DNA from: Candidatus Latescibacterota bacterium
GTDB taxonomy: Bacteria; Latescibacterota; UBA2968; SICM01
Reading direction: 5' to 3'
Length of the DNA: 45,429 bases
NCBI GenBank assembly: GCA_009694805.1
Contig: SICM01000011.1
Location: 1 to 45,429, forward strand
Made by a program: the position numbers and the translations under genes. The notes beneath the pieces are model-generated. The model saw only the letters and a list, made by a program, of their open reading frames with translations, made no database searches and was not told the DNA's origin. How positions within the stretch are numbered: position 1 is the stretch's first letter; each line of letters starts with the position of its first letter. Below, piece by piece: positions 6,985-16,837 of the stretch.

Positions 6985-8772
6985 CTACAGAGGGCGCTGG
7001 CGGAACGGGACCCGCTTCACGATCCCCCGGCCCTGTTCGATCTCATAGGTGAACCCGGCGTCCAGGTTCTCCAGGCGCTCGGTGCGGCCGTCTGGCCAGC
7101 GGATAGACAGCCGATCCACGCGGGGCCGGTTCTCCAGGCCGAAGGTGAGGGTCGTCTCGCTCTGGCTGAGGTAGGAGGAACCGGTGCGCGCCATCGCCCG
7201 CTGCTCCAGGTCCCCTGCCGTGGCCGTGGCGACGGCCCCCAGGGCATCCCGGTTGGGTGGGGCCCCGCGCAGACGCACCCGGATGGCCTTTCCGGCGGGG
7301 GTATCGTTCCGCATCAGGACCGCCGGGCCTCCGCTGGCCGTCAGGACGAGGTCGAGGTCTCCGTCCCCGTCCAGGTCTCCGGCGGCCAGGCCCCGGCCCA
7401 CGACCCCGCGCGCGAAAGGCTCCCCGGCGCGGCCGGTCACGTCCTGGAAGTGCCTCTCCCGGTCGTTCCAGAAGAGCTGGGGCCGCTGTTCAAAGGAGAT
7501 GTCCTTCTGGACGCGCTGGATCTCAGGCTCGATGTGGCCGTTGGCCAGGGCGAGGTCGAGATAGCCGTCCAGGTCGCAGTCGAAAAAGAGAAGACCGAAG
7601 GTGAGGGAGGGGAGCGTGGGCTGGGCGATGCGCCGGCCGCCGGCCTCGTCGATGAAGATGTCCCCCCCGGACTGGCGGTAGAGGGAGACCGGCTCCCGGC
7701 TGAAGTTCCCGATGGCGATGGCGATGGCCCGGTCATTGTCCAGGGAGGCCACGTCCACGCCCATCCCGGCCCGGGCCCGGCCCGCCTCGTCGTAGGCGAC
7801 GCCGGAGGTGAGGGCGATGTCCCTGAAGGTCCCGTCTCCCTGGTTGTGGTAGAGGAAGTTGGGCTGTGTGTCGTTCGTGACGACCAGGTCCGGACGCCCG
7901 TCGTCGTCGAAATCCGCGACGGCCACACCGAGGGACTTGCCCTTGGGGTTGTCGACCCCGGCCTTCTGCGTGATCTCCTCAAATGTTCCGTCCCCCCGGT
8001 TGCGGTAGAGCCGGCAGGTGGCGCCGTCGTACTGCTGGGGGGTGGCGTAGGACTTGTTCACCCCGTCGATGGTGGTGAAGAGGTCGGTCTCCGGGGACCA
8101 GTGGACGTAGTTGCAGACGAACAGGTCGATCCGGCCGTCTCCGTCCACATCCACCCAGGCCGCGCCCGTGGACCACGCCGGGTTCTGACGCCCGGCCACG
8201 CCGGCCTTCCGGGTCACGTCCGTGAAACGCCCCCCGTCGTTGCGGAGCAGCCGGCCCTCCCCGACCGCCGTGAGGTGGAGGTCCAGGTCCCCATCCGCGT
8301 CGTAGTCCCCGGCGGTCACCCCCATGCCGTAGAGAGGGAAGGCGAGGCCGGCCCTCTCCGTCACGTCCTCAAAGGTCCCGTCTCCCCGGTTGCGGTAGAG
8401 CCTGGAGAAGGGCGGAGGCCCGCCCTTCTCGTGACCCGGCCAGAAGGTCCCGTTGACGAGGAAGATGTCCGGCAGGCCGTCCCCGTCGTAGTCGAAGATG
8501 GCGCACCCGCTCCCCATGGTCTCCGGCATCCACTTCTTCCCGAAGGCCCCGGTCTCGTGGTGAAAATCGAGTTTCGCCTGTCGCGTGATGTCGGTGAAGG
8601 CGATGGGGGGAGGTTCCCGACGCGCGCCGACGCGGGTGTAGCCCAGATCGGGCTTCGCGTAGGTGGAAGGGTCTATTTTGGGCTCGGATTTTTTCTGTGA
8701 GCAGGAGAGCAGAAGGCAGAGGAGAAGACGCGAAAGAGGGGGAATTGAAAATTGAAAATTGCGGATGCGCAT
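6985..8772 (-). CDS. Lipoprotein with FG-GAP/VCBS repeats and ASPIC/UnbV domain (CRTAC1-like)
   Basis: A 595-residue exported protein. The signal peptide ends in lipobox LLSC with the lipidated Cys at 24. Residues about 55-480 carry repeated FG-GAP/VCBS blades (DYDGDGLPDIF, DYDADGDLDL, DVDGDGRIDLF, DFDDDGRPDL, DLDGDGDLDL), predicting a calcium-binding beta-propeller. Residues about 500-580 are an ASPIC/UnbV domain ending in RLSIRWPDGRTERLENL. ATG 8772 has AAGGA eight bases upstream. Codons 3-10 are made by a 7-bp tandem repeat (attgaaa units, 8744-8764), so the n-region of the signal peptide is repeat-derived. It is the last gene of an operon with the five-haem cytochrome (78 bp gap). Such ASPIC proteins often neighbour cytochromes or TPR proteins; its biochemical role is unknown. 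Confidence 0.88.
   Translation of the reverse strand: MRIRNFQFSIPPLSRLLLCLLLSCSQKKSEPKIDPSTYAKPDLGYTRVGARREPPPIAFTDITRQAKLDFHHETGAFGKKWMPETMGSGCAIFDYDGDGLPDIFLVNGTFWPGHEKGGPPPFSRLYRNRGDGTFEDVTERAGLAFPLYGMGVTAGDYDADGDLDLHLTAVGEGRLLRNDGGRFTDVTRKAGVAGRQNPAWSTGAAWVDVDGDGRIDLFVCNYVHWSPETDLFTTIDGVNKSYATPQQYDGATCRLYRNRGDGTFEEITQKAGVDNPKGKSLGVAVADFDDDGRPDLVVTNDTQPNFLYHNQGDGTFRDIALTSGVAYDEAGRARAGMGVDVASLDNDRAIAIAIGNFSREPVSLYRQSGGDIFIDEAGGRRIAQPTLPSLTFGLLFFDCDLDGYLDLALANGHIEPEIQRVQKDISFEQRPQLFWNDRERHFQDVTGRAGEPFARGVVGRGLAAGDLDGDGDLDLVLTASGGPAVLMRNDTPAGKAIRVRLRGAPPNRDALGAVATATAGDLEQRAMARTGSSYLSQSETTLTFGLENRPRVDRLSIRWPDGRTERLENLDAGFTYEIEQGRGIVKRVPFRQRPL
8744..8764. repeat. 7-bp repeats at the start of the ASPIC lipoprotein gene
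   Basis: attgaaa, attgaaa, attgcgg; they encode residues 3-9 of the lipoprotein. Confidence 0.75.
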
Positions 8773-8851
8773 TCGGATTATCCTTTAGAAATGGAAAGGA
8801 GAGACCGGCCCTCACCCATTTATGGGAGAGGAGTAGGGTAGGGGTCGCGAC

Positions 8852-11833
8852 CTACGGGAGCGACTGGCTGGGTTGGGGCGTAGCCTGACGGGGTAAGGGC
8901 TGATATGCCATCGTCGGGTCTCGATAGGCCCCCAGTTGTCTCCCGTCCGGCGCCCACGCAGGCACGGGCCGGCGGTAGAGGGGCTGGGTGGACCGGGTGT
9001 CCTCCGGGTGCTTCAGGAGATAGGTCCGCGTGGCCTGTCGGGCCGACTCGTCGATCTGATAGATCAGATAGGCCTCCTCCTCCTTCGCGGCCTCTTCCGT
9101 CCGGCCGAGGGTGCGGAGGGCGAGCATGCGGTGGTAGTGCGCAGCGCGGTCCTCCGGGTCGATCTCCAGCACGTGGTCCAGGGCCTCCAGGGCGGCGGCG
9201 AACTTGCCGTCCAGGTAGAGGATGCGGCCCAGGCTGGACCAGGCGGCGCGGTCCTCCGGGAAGTCCTGCAACACGCGCCGGTAGGCGGCGATGGCCTGTT
9301 CGTAGCGGCCGTCCCGCTGGAGGGCCACGCCCCAGACCCAGGCGGTCTGGGGGTCTCCCGGCGTCAGGCGCTCGGCGGCCCGGAGGCGCTCATAGGCCGT
9401 GTCTAGGCTCCCATCCTGCACCGCAACGCGGGCCAGGTTGCGCGGCCCGTCCGGGCGGGCCGGGGCGAGGGCGGCGACCTGCCCGAAGGCCCACTCCGCC
9501 CACTTCGTCTCGGTCTGGAGCAGGAGCCCGATGCCGTAGTCGTTGAACCGGACCCAGTCGTCGGGTTTTGAATTCTGGATTTCAGATTTCGGAAGAGTGG
9601 ACCCCTTTGCAAGGAGGGGGAGGCGGACCTCATCCTGGGCGATCAGGGTGATGGGGAGGTCCGGCACTTCTTTGAACCCGGCGAACCCGGCGGGGTTCGT
9701 GCGGAAGGCGAACTCCGTGTAGGTCCGGTCGAACTTGCGCCAGAGCAGCCGAGCCCTCAGGGTCAGGTCCTGACCTGCGATGCCCTCGGGCACGCGGAAG
9801 GTGTAGCGGGCCACGTCGGCCGTGCCCGGACCGATCACGCGGACGTAGACGGCGGTGAAGATGTCCTGGACGTTGCGCCGGTGGATGGCGTTTCCCTCGC
9901 GGTCGACCAGCAGGGCCTTGTAGAAGTGGGCCTCGGGGTCCACGTGCCCGTCGGGCCGGACGAACCCGTTGACGGCCACGGGCCGGCCCTCCGCATCGAG
10001 CGCGGAGAACTCCAGCCAGCCCTCGTTGGAGTCGTTGGTCCCGCCGGGGAAGGTGTGCCCGACTCCCTTGTTCCGGACGACCACGTCCACGGAGATCTCC
10101 TCGCCGGCCACGAGCGGGGGGCGCAGCCGGTTGAGCGGGGCGATAGGCGCTCCCACGTCTCCCCGGCGGATGGCGAAGACGTCCACCCGAAGTTTCTCGT
10201 CCTTCAGGAAGGCCTCGACCCGCCCGATGGTCTCCTGATCCCCCCGGATGAACGGGAGGGCGGTGTTCACGGACAGGAACCGGTGGGACCGGACGTAGCC
10301 GTTCTTCGCGGCCACGTCCCCGCGTTCGGCCTTCTCCAGGGGCATGTGGCAGTCCTGGCAGACCCGCTTTTGGGGGGGGAGGTAGAAGGTGCGGGAGGCG
10401 TTGATGGACACGCCGCTGTCGTGCCAGGCGTCGAACTCGTTCTGGCCGCGCACCCAGCGGTAGCCGTTCAGGCGGACGTCCAGGCTCACCTTGTGGCAGG
10501 TCCCGCAGAACTCCGAGGTCCGGAAGAACGGCTTGAGCATCTGGGCCTTGTGCGCGGCGGGCCTGGCCTTGACGGCCAGGTCGTGGACGGCGTTTCCCAG
10601 GGCGTTTTGCGAGGTGGCAAACAGGTAGGGGTCCTCCTGTTCGTCAGCGATGTTGTAGTTCCCGTTCCCCGTCTGGTTATGGATCTTGTCGATGGCGTGG
10701 CAGGCCAGGCAGGTGAGCCCGGCCTGGGCCTGTGCGGTTCGTCGATCGATGGGCTCCACCATTTTGCCCGCCAGCATCAGGGCCGGGTCGTGGCAGCCGG
10801 AGCACCACTTGGACTTGACGAACGCCTCGCGGCCCTGGAGGGTTTTGGAGTGGGTGAGATGGGCGTCCATCTCGGCATTGGAGTTCGTGGAGTTCTTCCG
10901 CATGTCGTTGATCGTGGCCTCGTAGAAGGGGTTGTTGAACGAGGCGAAGCGATGGGCGGAACGGGACCACTGCTCGACGATGTCGGCGTGGCAGCGCTCG
11001 CAGGTGGTCGCGCCGATCTTCTCGTTCACAACGAAGCCATAGCGGTCCAGGTCCGGGGCGAGGCGTTCCGGCCGGGAGACATCCCCCCGCGTGATGATGC
11101 GCGATGGAAGGTAGTCCCCGGTGGTGGTGGTGGTGGCCGAGGGAAAGAAGGGGCTGCCGGTCGGGACGTAGTTGGCGGGCAGAAACGCGTTTTGCGCGTA
11201 GGGCGTCAGGTCGCGGGCGCGCGAGCCGGGGCCCTGGTCTTTGCCCGCGGCCACCGCGAGCCGGGCCTCTTCTGTGAGGGCCTTGCCCCTGTGGCTCAGG
11301 CCGTGGCCGAGGACCGCGAACAGGGCCACGGCCAGGACGGCGGCGACGCCGTTCCGGATCGTGACGCGGGAGGGGACCCAGATCGAGACATAGCGGTGGT
11401 AGAGGTAGAGGGCCGGGACGAACGCGGCGCAGACGAGGTGCGCCCAGAAGGCCCAGCGGTTGTCCCGGCTGTTGGCGGCGGTCAAAATAAACAGGCCGGT
11501 GACGGTCAGGGTGAGGCCGCCGAGGACCAGGAGGACGCCCGAGTTGACGGAGGTGCGATGACGTCGGGCCCAGACGCCGGGGAGGTGCCAGGCGGCGAAG
11601 GCGAGGGCGACTGCGGCCAGGGCCAGTCCGGCGGCGGTGTGCAGGAGGACCATCGCCTGGTAGAGACCGGGGAGGGCGACTTCCGTGACGGCGAAATAGC
11701 CGAGGCCCGCCCACCCGGCGAACCGGTTGGCCAGGAGGTAGAGCGTGTCCCCCAGGACGAAGACGGCGAGGGCCACGAGGACCCGGAGGAGACGTCGCTG
11801 GCCCGGCGTGAGGCCGGTGGTCGGGTCGGTCAT
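8852..11833 (-). CDS. Membrane-anchored five-haem cytochrome c with C-terminal TPR domain
   Basis: A 993-residue protein. Residues 1-200 contain about five transmembrane helices with His in or near them (LLHTAAG, FWAHLV, YLYHRY), possibly haem-b ligands. Five CxxCH haem-c sites follow: CERCH near 281, CSGCH near 344, CLACH near 377, CGTCH near 444 and CQDCH near 494. Spare His residues (SAHRF, DAHLTHS, AWHDS, RSHRF) could serve as distal ligands. A beta-rich segment (about 520-730, TFPGG..D.NEGW) precedes TPR units at about 800-940. The family resembles cytochrome c554-like multihaem electron carriers. Its start ATG overlaps the stop of the upstream AhpD-like gene (ATGA), so the two are translationally coupled. 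The electron donor and acceptor are unknown. The haem domain is expected outside the cytoplasmic membrane. Confidence 0.88.
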   Translation of the reverse strand: MTDPTTGLTPGQRRLLRVLVALAVFVLGDTLYLLANRFAGWAGLGYFAVTEVALPGLYQAMVLLHTAAGLALAAVALAFAAWHLPGVWARRHRTSVNSGVLLVLGGLTLTVTGLFILTAANSRDNRWAFWAHLVCAAFVPALYLYHRYVSIWVPSRVTIRNGVAAVLAVALFAVLGHGLSHRGKALTEEARLAVAAGKDQGPGSRARDLTPYAQNAFLPANYVPTGSPFFPSATTTTTGDYLPSRIITRGDVSRPERLAPDLDRYGFVVNEKIGATTCERCHADIVEQWSRSAHRFASFNNPFYEATINDMRKNSTNSNAEMDAHLTHSKTLQGREAFVKSKWCSGCHDPALMLAGKMVEPIDRRTAQAQAGLTCLACHAIDKIHNQTGNGNYNIADEQEDPYLFATSQNALGNAVHDLAVKARPAAHKAQMLKPFFRTSEFCGTCHKVSLDVRLNGYRWVRGQNEFDAWHDSGVSINASRTFYLPPQKRVCQDCHMPLEKAERGDVAAKNGYVRSHRFLSVNTALPFIRGDQETIGRVEAFLKDEKLRVDVFAIRRGDVGAPIAPLNRLRPPLVAGEEISVDVVVRNKGVGHTFPGGTNDSNEGWLEFSALDAEGRPVAVNGFVRPDGHVDPEAHFYKALLVDREGNAIHRRNVQDIFTAVYVRVIGPGTADVARYTFRVPEGIAGQDLTLRARLLWRKFDRTYTEFAFRTNPAGFAGFKEVPDLPITLIAQDEVRLPLLAKGSTLPKSEIQNSKPDDWVRFNDYGIGLLLQTETKWAEWAFGQVAALAPARPDGPRNLARVAVQDGSLDTAYERLRAAERLTPGDPQTAWVWGVALQRDGRYEQAIAAYRRVLQDFPEDRAAWSSLGRILYLDGKFAAALEALDHVLEIDPEDRAAHYHRMLALRTLGRTEEAAKEEEAYLIYQIDESARQATRTYLLKHPEDTRSTQPLYRRPVPAWAPDGRQLGAYRDPTMAYQPLPRQATPQPSQSLP

Positions 11834-12420
11834 GGTTTCAGATCCTTAGATGAACTGCGTCCCACACCCAGCGCATCGGCGACGCGATTGATGTAGTTGA
11901 ACCAGGCGGCGATCAGCGTGATCTGCAGAATGGCCGTGTCCTCGAAGCCGGCAGCGCGAAGGCGCTCGTGGTCCTGCGGCGTGATCCGGGTGGCGTCCTT
12001 CGTCAACTGGACGGCATAGGCCAGCATCTCGCGCTCCTGCGGCGTGACCGGCGCGGTCGTGTAGTCTTCCCGCAACGCCCGAACCAGACCCTCATCCAGC
12101 GTGACTCGACGCAGAAACTCTGCGTGTGCTTCGGTGCAGTAGATGCATCGGTTGGTGGACGACACGACGATGGAGATCATCTCGTGCTGCCGCCGGCTCA
12201 GGGGCAGGTCCGGGGACATCAGGGCGCCGAAGGTGGCAAAGGCGTGATGCAGGGCCTCCGGGATGAGGGTGTGGGCGGCCACGATACTGGCCGCCTCGCC
12301 GGTGGCCGTCGGATGGGTGGGGGACGCATATTCGGGGGGGTAGAGCGCGTGCTGCGCCTCGACTGCACGCCGCAACCGCTCATCCGCTTCCGACATGGGG
12401 ACGGTCCGGATCCACGCCAT
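11830..12420 (-). CDS. Carboxymuconolactone decarboxylase / AhpD-like peroxidase-related protein
   Basis: A 196-residue all-helical protein. Its redox motif is C92-I-Y-C95-T-E-A-H99, the CxxC-xxx-H arrangement of AhpD-like proteins. Preceding residues ([17 protein letters not shown]) and the closing [14 protein letters not shown] are characteristic of the 'peroxidase-related enzyme' branch of the family. Members reduce peroxides or act as disulphide partners; the exact substrate is not known. ATG 12420 is preceded by a strong purine run (AGGAGAGGAG). It is the first gene of the operon and overlaps the five-haem cytochrome by 4 bp, suggesting a redox or detoxification role linked to that electron carrier. 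Confidence 0.85.
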   Translation of the reverse strand: MAWIRTVPMSEADERLRRAVEAQHALYPPEYASPTHPTATGEAASIVAAHTLIPEALHHAFATFGALMSPDLPLSRRQHEMISIVVSSTNRCIYCTEAHAEFLRRVTLDEGLVRALREDYTTAPVTPQEREMLAYAVQLTKDATRITPQDHERLRAAGFEDTAILQITLIAAWFNYINRVADALGVGRSSSKDLKP

Positions 12421-12697
12421 CGCGTGCTCCTCTCCTGGGCGAAGTCATAAAATAAATCGAAAGAACTTCGCCTGCTCGCGACCGATTTTCAGAGGGCCGA
12501 TCAGGGCAAAAGTCTATCAGAAACAAAATCCGTACCCGGTCGGTCAGATACGGCGTCCATCGCGTGAGAAGGGCTGTCCGAAAAGGGTTTTCGAGAGGCG
12601 CCGCCTGCCCGATGGAACGATGGAAAGGCAGGGGCGCGGGCCATTCTGGCTCAGAGTGATGCGGGATTGAGTCATTCCGGCCCAGAGTCTCCTGAGT
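12421..12697. other. Intergenic stretch between AhpD-like gene and response regulator
   Basis: No convincing coding frame is present on either strand. An inverted pair GGCGAAGT / ACTTCGCC (about 12438-12473) flanks an AT-rich loop just upstream of the AhpD-like gene and may be a regulatory hairpin or operator. The rest is GC-rich, with no clear terminator T-run after the response regulator. Confidence 0.4.
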
Positions 12698-14129
12698 TCA
12701 ATTCCCCTCCCCTGGAACGTCTGGGACGTCGATCCCGTACTCCCGGATCTTCCGGTAGAGGGTGCGCCGGCCGATGCCCAGGACCTCGGCAGCACGGCTC
12801 TGGTGGAAGCCGGTCTCCCGCAGGACCTGGAGGATGTACTGACGTTCCATCTCCTCCAGGGTCAACGCCCTCTCCCCGTCCGTTCTGCCTTCTGCCGTCT
12901 GTCCCGAGTCGTCCCGAAGGGGCGTATCAAGGGACGGCCTTCTGCCTTCTGCCTTCTCCATGGGGAGGTGTTCGGGGCGCAGGACCTGTCCGTCGAGCAG
13001 GATCACCGCCCGCTCGATGGCGTTCTGAAGCTCCCGGACGTTGCCGGGCCAGTCGTATCGCATCAGCAGGTCCAGGGCCTCCGGCGCGGCGTCGGCCACG
13101 GGCTTGCCCATCTCCTGGCCGTACTTCTGGAGGAAGTGGCGCACGAGGGGCGGTATGTCCTCCTTCCGCTCGCGCAGCGGGGGTACGACGAGGGCCAGGA
13201 CGTTGAGCCGGTAGTAGAGGTCCTCCCGGAAGCGTCCGGCGCGGCTCTCTTCCTTCAGGTCCTTGTGGGTGGCCGCGATCAGGCGGATGTCCACCTTCCG
13301 GATGCGGGTCTCGCCCACGCGCTGGATCTCCCGCTCCTGGAGCACCCGGAGGAGCTTCATCTGCATGGCCGGGGGGATGTCCCCGATCTCGTCCAGGAAG
13401 AGCGGTCCCCCCCTGGGCGGCTTCGAACAGGCCCTCCCGGTCCGCGTGGGCCCCGGTGAAGGCCCCCCGGACGTGGCCGAAGAGTTCGCTTTCGAGGAGC
13501 GGCTCCGAGATCGCCCCGCAACTGACGACGATGAACGGGCCTTCGGCCCGCTTGCTCCGGCGGTGCAGGGCGCGGGCGACCAGCTCCTTGCCCGTGCCGG
13601 TCTCCCCGTAGATCAGGACGGTGCTGGACGTGGGGGCGGCTCGCTCAACGGCCCGGAAGACCTCCTGCATCCGGGGGCTCCCCCCCACGAGCTGCTCAAA
13701 CCGGTGATACCCCTCCACCTCCTGCCGCAGGCGGCGGTTCTGATCGACCAGTCGCTTCTGCTCCACGGCCCGGCGTACGACGTGCCGGACCTGGTCCAAT
13801 TTGAAGGGTTTGGCCAGGTAGTCGCAGGCCCCGAGCTTCATGGCCTCGACCGCGGACTCGACCGTGGCGTGGCCCGTGATGACCACCACGAGGGTCTCCG
13901 GCGAGGTCCGCCGGATCGCGTCGAGGACGATCATCCCGTCCGGGCCGGGCATCCTCAGGTCCACAAGGGCCAGGTCGAACAGGGCCGAGCGGACCTTCTC
14001 CAGGGCGGCCCAGCCGTCCCCGGCGGCATCGACCTCGTACCCCTCCTCCTGGAGGGTCTCCACCAGGCCGAGGCGCAGGTCCGGCTCGTCGTCCACGATC
14101 AGGATGCGCGCCTGTTCCTTCTCCTTCAT
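12698..14129 (-). CDS. NtrC-family sigma54-dependent response regulator, frameshifted in a G7 run
   Basis: Starts at ATG 14129, overlapping the kinase stop by 4 bp. The receiver domain (about 1-120) has phospho-acceptor Asp in [13 protein letters not shown]. The AAA+ sigma54 domain follows, with GETGTGKE Walker A and the GAFTGA loop. After FEAAQGG the frame runs into non-homologous sequence, while LDEIGDIPP and the rest continue one base shifted. Removing one base from the C7/G7 run at 13407-13413 restores a single 476-residue protein, and the span of 1432 nt fits one extra base. The C-terminus is a Fis-type HTH ([18 protein letters not shown]). Between the AAA+ and HTH domains lies a low-complexity linker encoded by two 7-bp repeat arrays (12883-12960). 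The target genes are unknown. The shift may be real, a slippage site or an assembly error. Confidence 0.85.
12883..12960. repeat. 7-bp repeats inside the response-regulator gene
   Basis: ttctgcc, ttctgcc, gtctgtc, ccgagtc, gtcccga (12883-12917) and ttctgcc, ttctgcc, ttctcca (12940-12960), located in the linker between AAA+ and HTH domains. Confidence 0.85.
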
Positions 14130-15988
14130 TTCCCTTCTCCTCTCACCGGCAGCGCCACGGTGAAGACCGCCCCGCCCTCCGGCCGGTTCCCGGCGGCCAT
14201 GCGCCCCCCGTGCGCCTGGACGATGCCGTAGCTGACGGCCAGCCCAAGCCCCGTGCCCTGGCCGACCTCCTTGGTCGTGAAGAACGGCTCGAAGACCCGG
14301 TTCAGGTGTTCTTCCGGGATGCCAGGCCCCGTGTCTGCGAAGGAGACGAGGACTTCCGATGCCGCGCGTTCGACGGACACGATCAATTTTCCGCCCCCCT
14401 CCACGGCCTGGATGGCGTTCAGCGTCAGGTTGGCGAAGACCTGCCCCAGTTGCTCCTCGTCCCCTAGTATCTCCGCCTGTTCTCCGGTCATCCTCCATTC
14501 CACCCCGATCCCGGCCTCGCTCAGGCGCGGCGCGAAGGCGTTCAGCGTCGCCTCCAGCGCCCGGCGGAGATCGACCGGCCCCTGCCGGTATTCGCGGGGG
14601 CGGGCGAAGTCGAGGAGCCCCCGGGTGATCCGTCCGATGCGGTCGGCGTGCCGTTCGATGATGTGGAGCTTCTCCTGATCGGCCTCCCTCAGATCTCCCC
14701 GCTCCAGGAGCCTCTGGGTGAACATCAAGACGACCCCGATGGGGTTGTTGATCTCGTGCGCGACCCCGGCGGCGAGCCGGCCCACGGCGGCCAGCTTCTC
14801 GCTCTCGATGAGTTGCTGGCTGACCTGGCGGAGCTGCTCGGACCTGGCCGCGTCCCGCTCGTGGAGCTGGCGATAGGTCTCGCTGAGCGCCCGGCCCGTA
14901 CGGTTGAATTCCTCGGCCAGTTCCTGGACCTCGTCCCCCGTGCGAATGTCGAGGCGATGGTCGAAATCCCCCCCGGCAATTCGCCGGGCCCCGTCCCGCA
15001 GCACGGCCAGGGGGCCGGCGATCCGGCGGGTCAGGAGGAGGCTCAGGAGCAGGGCGGCGCCGACGGTCAGAGTCACGAGACCGACGAAGACGACCTGAAA
15101 GCGGCGGACAGAGGCGAAGATCTCCGCCTTGGGGGCGACGTCCAGGAGGAGCCAGAGGGGGGGCGCGCCAGGCATCCCCGGCCAGACCGGGGCCCAGGAG
15201 ACGGTCGTCTCCTCCTGTTCCTGAACGACCTCCGATTCTCCGGCCAGAAGCCGCTCCCGGACTGCGGCCAGGGAGGTCTCCACCTCCGCGGGGGGGCGTC
15301 TCCCGGCAGGAGAGAGGGGATGGCCGTCTCCGTTCAGAAGGGAGGTCCACGCCGCCCCGGACGAAGGGGGTTCGAAGATCTGCCGGGCGAAGACATCGGC
15401 CACCAGGACGCCCCTGCGCTGGCCCCTGCGGTCGGCGACGCGAAGGGCATAGCGCACGACGGGCTCGCGGAGTTCCGGGTCGGATCGGTCGGGGGAGGAG
15501 ACGTGGACCTCTCCGGCGGGCAGGACGGCGGCCGCCCGGAAGTCGTCGCGGGTCGCCCGGCTCGTCAGCCGTTCGTCCGGGACCATCCAGGCGCGGAGGC
15601 CGTCTTGTTCTGCGCGGACGACCTCCCGACCGCTTTCGTCGATGTAGTACAGGGAGGTGTAGACCGGCTTGTTCTGGGCGAAGGCCATGAACTGCTGCCC
15701 CAGTTTCTGCCGCCAGAAATCGACCAGCGCCGGGTCGCGTCCCAGTTCGTCGAGCAGACTGAGGAGCATCGGGGAGCGGGCCAGGAGGAGGAGGTCGCCC
15801 CGGATGTCACGCAGCATCTCCTCGACCTTCCGGGCCTTCAGGCGGGTCCGCTCCTTCGCGGAGGTGAGGGCCAGCTCCCGCAGGGCCTCCGTGCTGGAGT
15901 GGATGCTGTAGAGCCCCACGCCCGCCAGGGGCAGGGCGGCTACCGAGAGGAAGGCCGCGATGAGCCGGTTCTGGATGTGTCCCTTCAT
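14126..15988 (-). CDS. Membrane sensor histidine kinase, NtrB/sigma54-partner type
   Basis: A 620-residue kinase. An N-terminal transmembrane helix (about 8-28) and a second near 295-318 enclose a Cache-like extracytoplasmic sensor ([35 protein letters not shown]). HAMP lies at about 320-375. The HisKA domain has phospho-acceptor His near 411 in [11 protein letters not shown]. The ATPase domain has N-box [10 protein letters not shown]1 DTGPGIP, F-box FEPFFTTK and G2 GTGLGLAVS. It phosphorylates the response regulator encoded next with a 4-bp overlap. The signal is probably a small molecule bound by the Cache domain, but its identity cannot be seen. The transcript seems nearly leaderless: the predicted -10 is nine bases before the ATG and there is no ribosome site. 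Confidence 0.9.
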   Translation of the reverse strand: MKGHIQNRLIAAFLSVAALPLAGVGLYSIHSSTEALRELALTSAKERTRLKARKVEEMLRDIRGDLLLLARSPMLLSLLDELGRDPALVDFWRQKLGQQFMAFAQNKPVYTSLYYIDESGREVVRAEQDGLRAWMVPDERLTSRATRDDFRAAAVLPAGEVHVSSPDRSDPELREPVVRYALRVADRRGQRRGVLVADVFARQIFEPPSSGAAWTSLLNGDGHPLSPAGRRPPAEVETSLAAVRERLLAGESEVVQEQEETTVSWAPVWPGMPGAPPLWLLLDVAPKAEIFASVRRFQVVFVGLVTLTVGAALLLSLLLTRRIAGPLAVLRDGARRIAGGDFDHRLDIRTGDEVQELAEEFNRTGRALSETYRQLHERDAARSEQLRQVSQQLIESEKLAAVGRLAAGVAHEINNPIGVVLMFTQRLLERGDLREADQEKLHIIERHADRIGRITRGLLDFARPREYRQGPVDLRRALEATLNAFAPRLSEAGIGVEWRMTGEQAEILGDEEQLGQVFANLTLNAIQAVEGGGKLIVSVERAASEVLVSFADTGPGIPEEHLNRVFEPFFTTKEVGQGTGLGLAVSYGIVQAHGGRMAAGNRPEGGAVFTVALPVRGEGK

Positions 15989-15997
15989 AGCGTTCTA

Positions 15998-16026
15998 AAG
16001 CTATCACAAACCGGCGGCGCTGTCAA
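15998..16026 (-). promoter_or_regulatory. Promoter of kinase-regulator operon
   Basis: Minus strand TTGACA (16021-16026), 17-base spacer, TAGCTT (15998-16003). The predicted start point is about 15991, two to three bases before the kinase ATG at 15988, so the mRNA would be essentially leaderless. Confidence 0.7.
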
Positions 16027-16047
16027 GCGCAGCCACGCTTCTGGCCG

Positions 16048-16076
16048 TTGACAAAGCCGCCTGCGTACCGTATTTT
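16048..16076 (+). promoter_or_regulatory. Promoter of the small-protein/MoaD-like unit
   Basis: TTGACA (16048-16053), 17-base spacer, TATTTT (16071-16076). It is arranged back to back with the kinase promoter; the two -35 boxes are 21 bp apart. Confidence 0.7.
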
Positions 16077-16086
16077 TAAAACCAGT

Positions 16087-16142
16087 ATCCGCAGATGAAT
16101 GCGGATGGGTTTTATCTGCGCCTATCTGCGACATCTGCGGAT
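16087..16142. repeat. 56-bp palindromic element with 10-bp terminal inverted repeats
   Basis: ATCCGCAGAT at 16087-16096 and ATCTGCGGAT at 16133-16142 are perfect inverted copies. Inside are further partial copies of the TATCTGCG motif. It looks like a small dispersed REP/MITE-like element placed in the leader of the next gene. Confidence 0.6.
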
Positions 16143-16163
16143 GTCTTCGGGGTGGATTTTTCT

Positions 16164-16466
16164 ATGACCGATGTTCAGGCAGAGCGATGTCTCCGGGAAT
16201 TTCTGGATGCCCTTCTGAGAGGCGATCCATCTTCTGCGGAGGAGGTCTGCAAGTCGGGGACGGTTGCGGCCGGGGAGATCGTCTTTCCCGGGCGTCTCCA
16301 GGGGTACGAGGTGGTCGGCTTTCAGAAGACCCGCGACGGGCACGGCCGCATCTTCGAGGTGAAGGTCCGGCGCGCAGACGGAGAGGAGGGGCGGTACGAA
16401 GGGGCCGTGGAGCCCCGCATCGTGGTGACGGCCGCGTGTTACGTGGTGCAGTTCAGGAAAGTATGA
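16164..16466 (+). CDS. Small protein of unknown function
   Basis: I do not recognise this protein. From ATG 16164 it has 100 residues: an acidic helix (DVQAERCLREFLDALLRGD) followed by a predicted beta-rich part with alternating VGFQK.., FEVKVRR and IVVTAACYVVQFRKV. The outline resembles small SnoaL/NTF2-like cone folds, but no diagnostic residues are visible. An upstream in-frame ATG at 16095 would add 23 residues encoded by the palindromic element at 16087-16142, so the later start is preferred although its ribosome site is weak. The gene is 10 bp ahead of the MoaD/ThiS-like gene and shares its promoter, so the two may work together. Confidence 0.6.
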   Translation: MTDVQAERCLREFLDALLRGDPSSAEEVCKSGTVAAGEIVFPGRLQGYEVVGFQKTRDGHGRIFEVKVRRADGEEGRYEGAVEPRIVVTAACYVVQFRKV

Positions 16467-16476
16467 GGAGATTTTC

Positions 16477-16734
16477 ATGAAAATAGAGGTCCGTCTGTTC
16501 GCCTATTTCGACAAGTATCTCCCGCCCGGCGCTCATGGACGGAGGGCCGTCGTGGACCTGCCTGAGCCGGCCAGCGTGGAGACGCTCGTCCGGCGTCTCG
16601 GCATCGCCGAAGAGGACATGGAGGGAGATTACATGCCCTACGTCGTGATCATCAACGGCGAGCACACGGCCTGCGACGCCGGCCTGCGCGACGGGGACCA
16701 GGTGAGCCTGTTCCCGCCGCTGCCGGGAGGATGA
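16477..16734 (+). CDS. MoaD/ThiS-family sulfur-carrier protein
   Basis: An 85-residue ubiquitin-like protein ending in the required Gly-Gly (FPPLPGG). That end would be adenylated and thiocarboxylated to donate sulfur. Other family features are the initial strand KIEVRLFAYF, a central helix TLVRRLGI, the strand PYVVIINGE, and DGDQVSLFPP before the tail. ATG 16477 has a GAGGAG site seven bases upstream. No MoaE, ThiG or E1 partner is nearby, so the pathway (molybdopterin, thiamine, cysteine or tungsten-cofactor chemistry) is open. Confidence 0.85.
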   Translation: MKIEVRLFAYFDKYLPPGAHGRRAVVDLPEPASVETLVRRLGIAEEDMEGDYMPYVVIINGEHTACDAGLRDGDQVSLFPPLPGG

Positions 16735-16754
16735 AGCCGACGCTCGTTTTGTAA

Positions 16755-16783
16755 TTGACACTCGCGCTCCGATCCTATACATT
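16755..16783 (+). promoter_or_regulatory. Candidate promoter upstream of the TIM-barrel isomerase
   Basis: TTGACA at 16755-16760 is followed by TATACA at 16776-16781 (15-base spacer) or TACATT at 16778-16783 (17-base spacer). The -35 is perfect, but the -10 placement is ambiguous. Confidence 0.5.
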
Positions 16784-16837
16784 AACCCTGCCTGATCTCT
16801 CGCACTTCCCATCGAACCCGTTGACAAGGAGCGGCGC

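Noticed and set aside
9881-11896. 671-residue plus-strand frame opposite the five-haem cytochrome
   Set aside because: The opposite strand has five CxxCH motifs, membrane helices and coupled neighbours; this frame has no recognisable motif.
16735-16837. MoaE or thiazole synthase partner next to the MoaD/ThiS-like gene
   Set aside because: The gap holds only a promoter; the next gene is a TIM-barrel isomerase-like protein without ThiG motifs.
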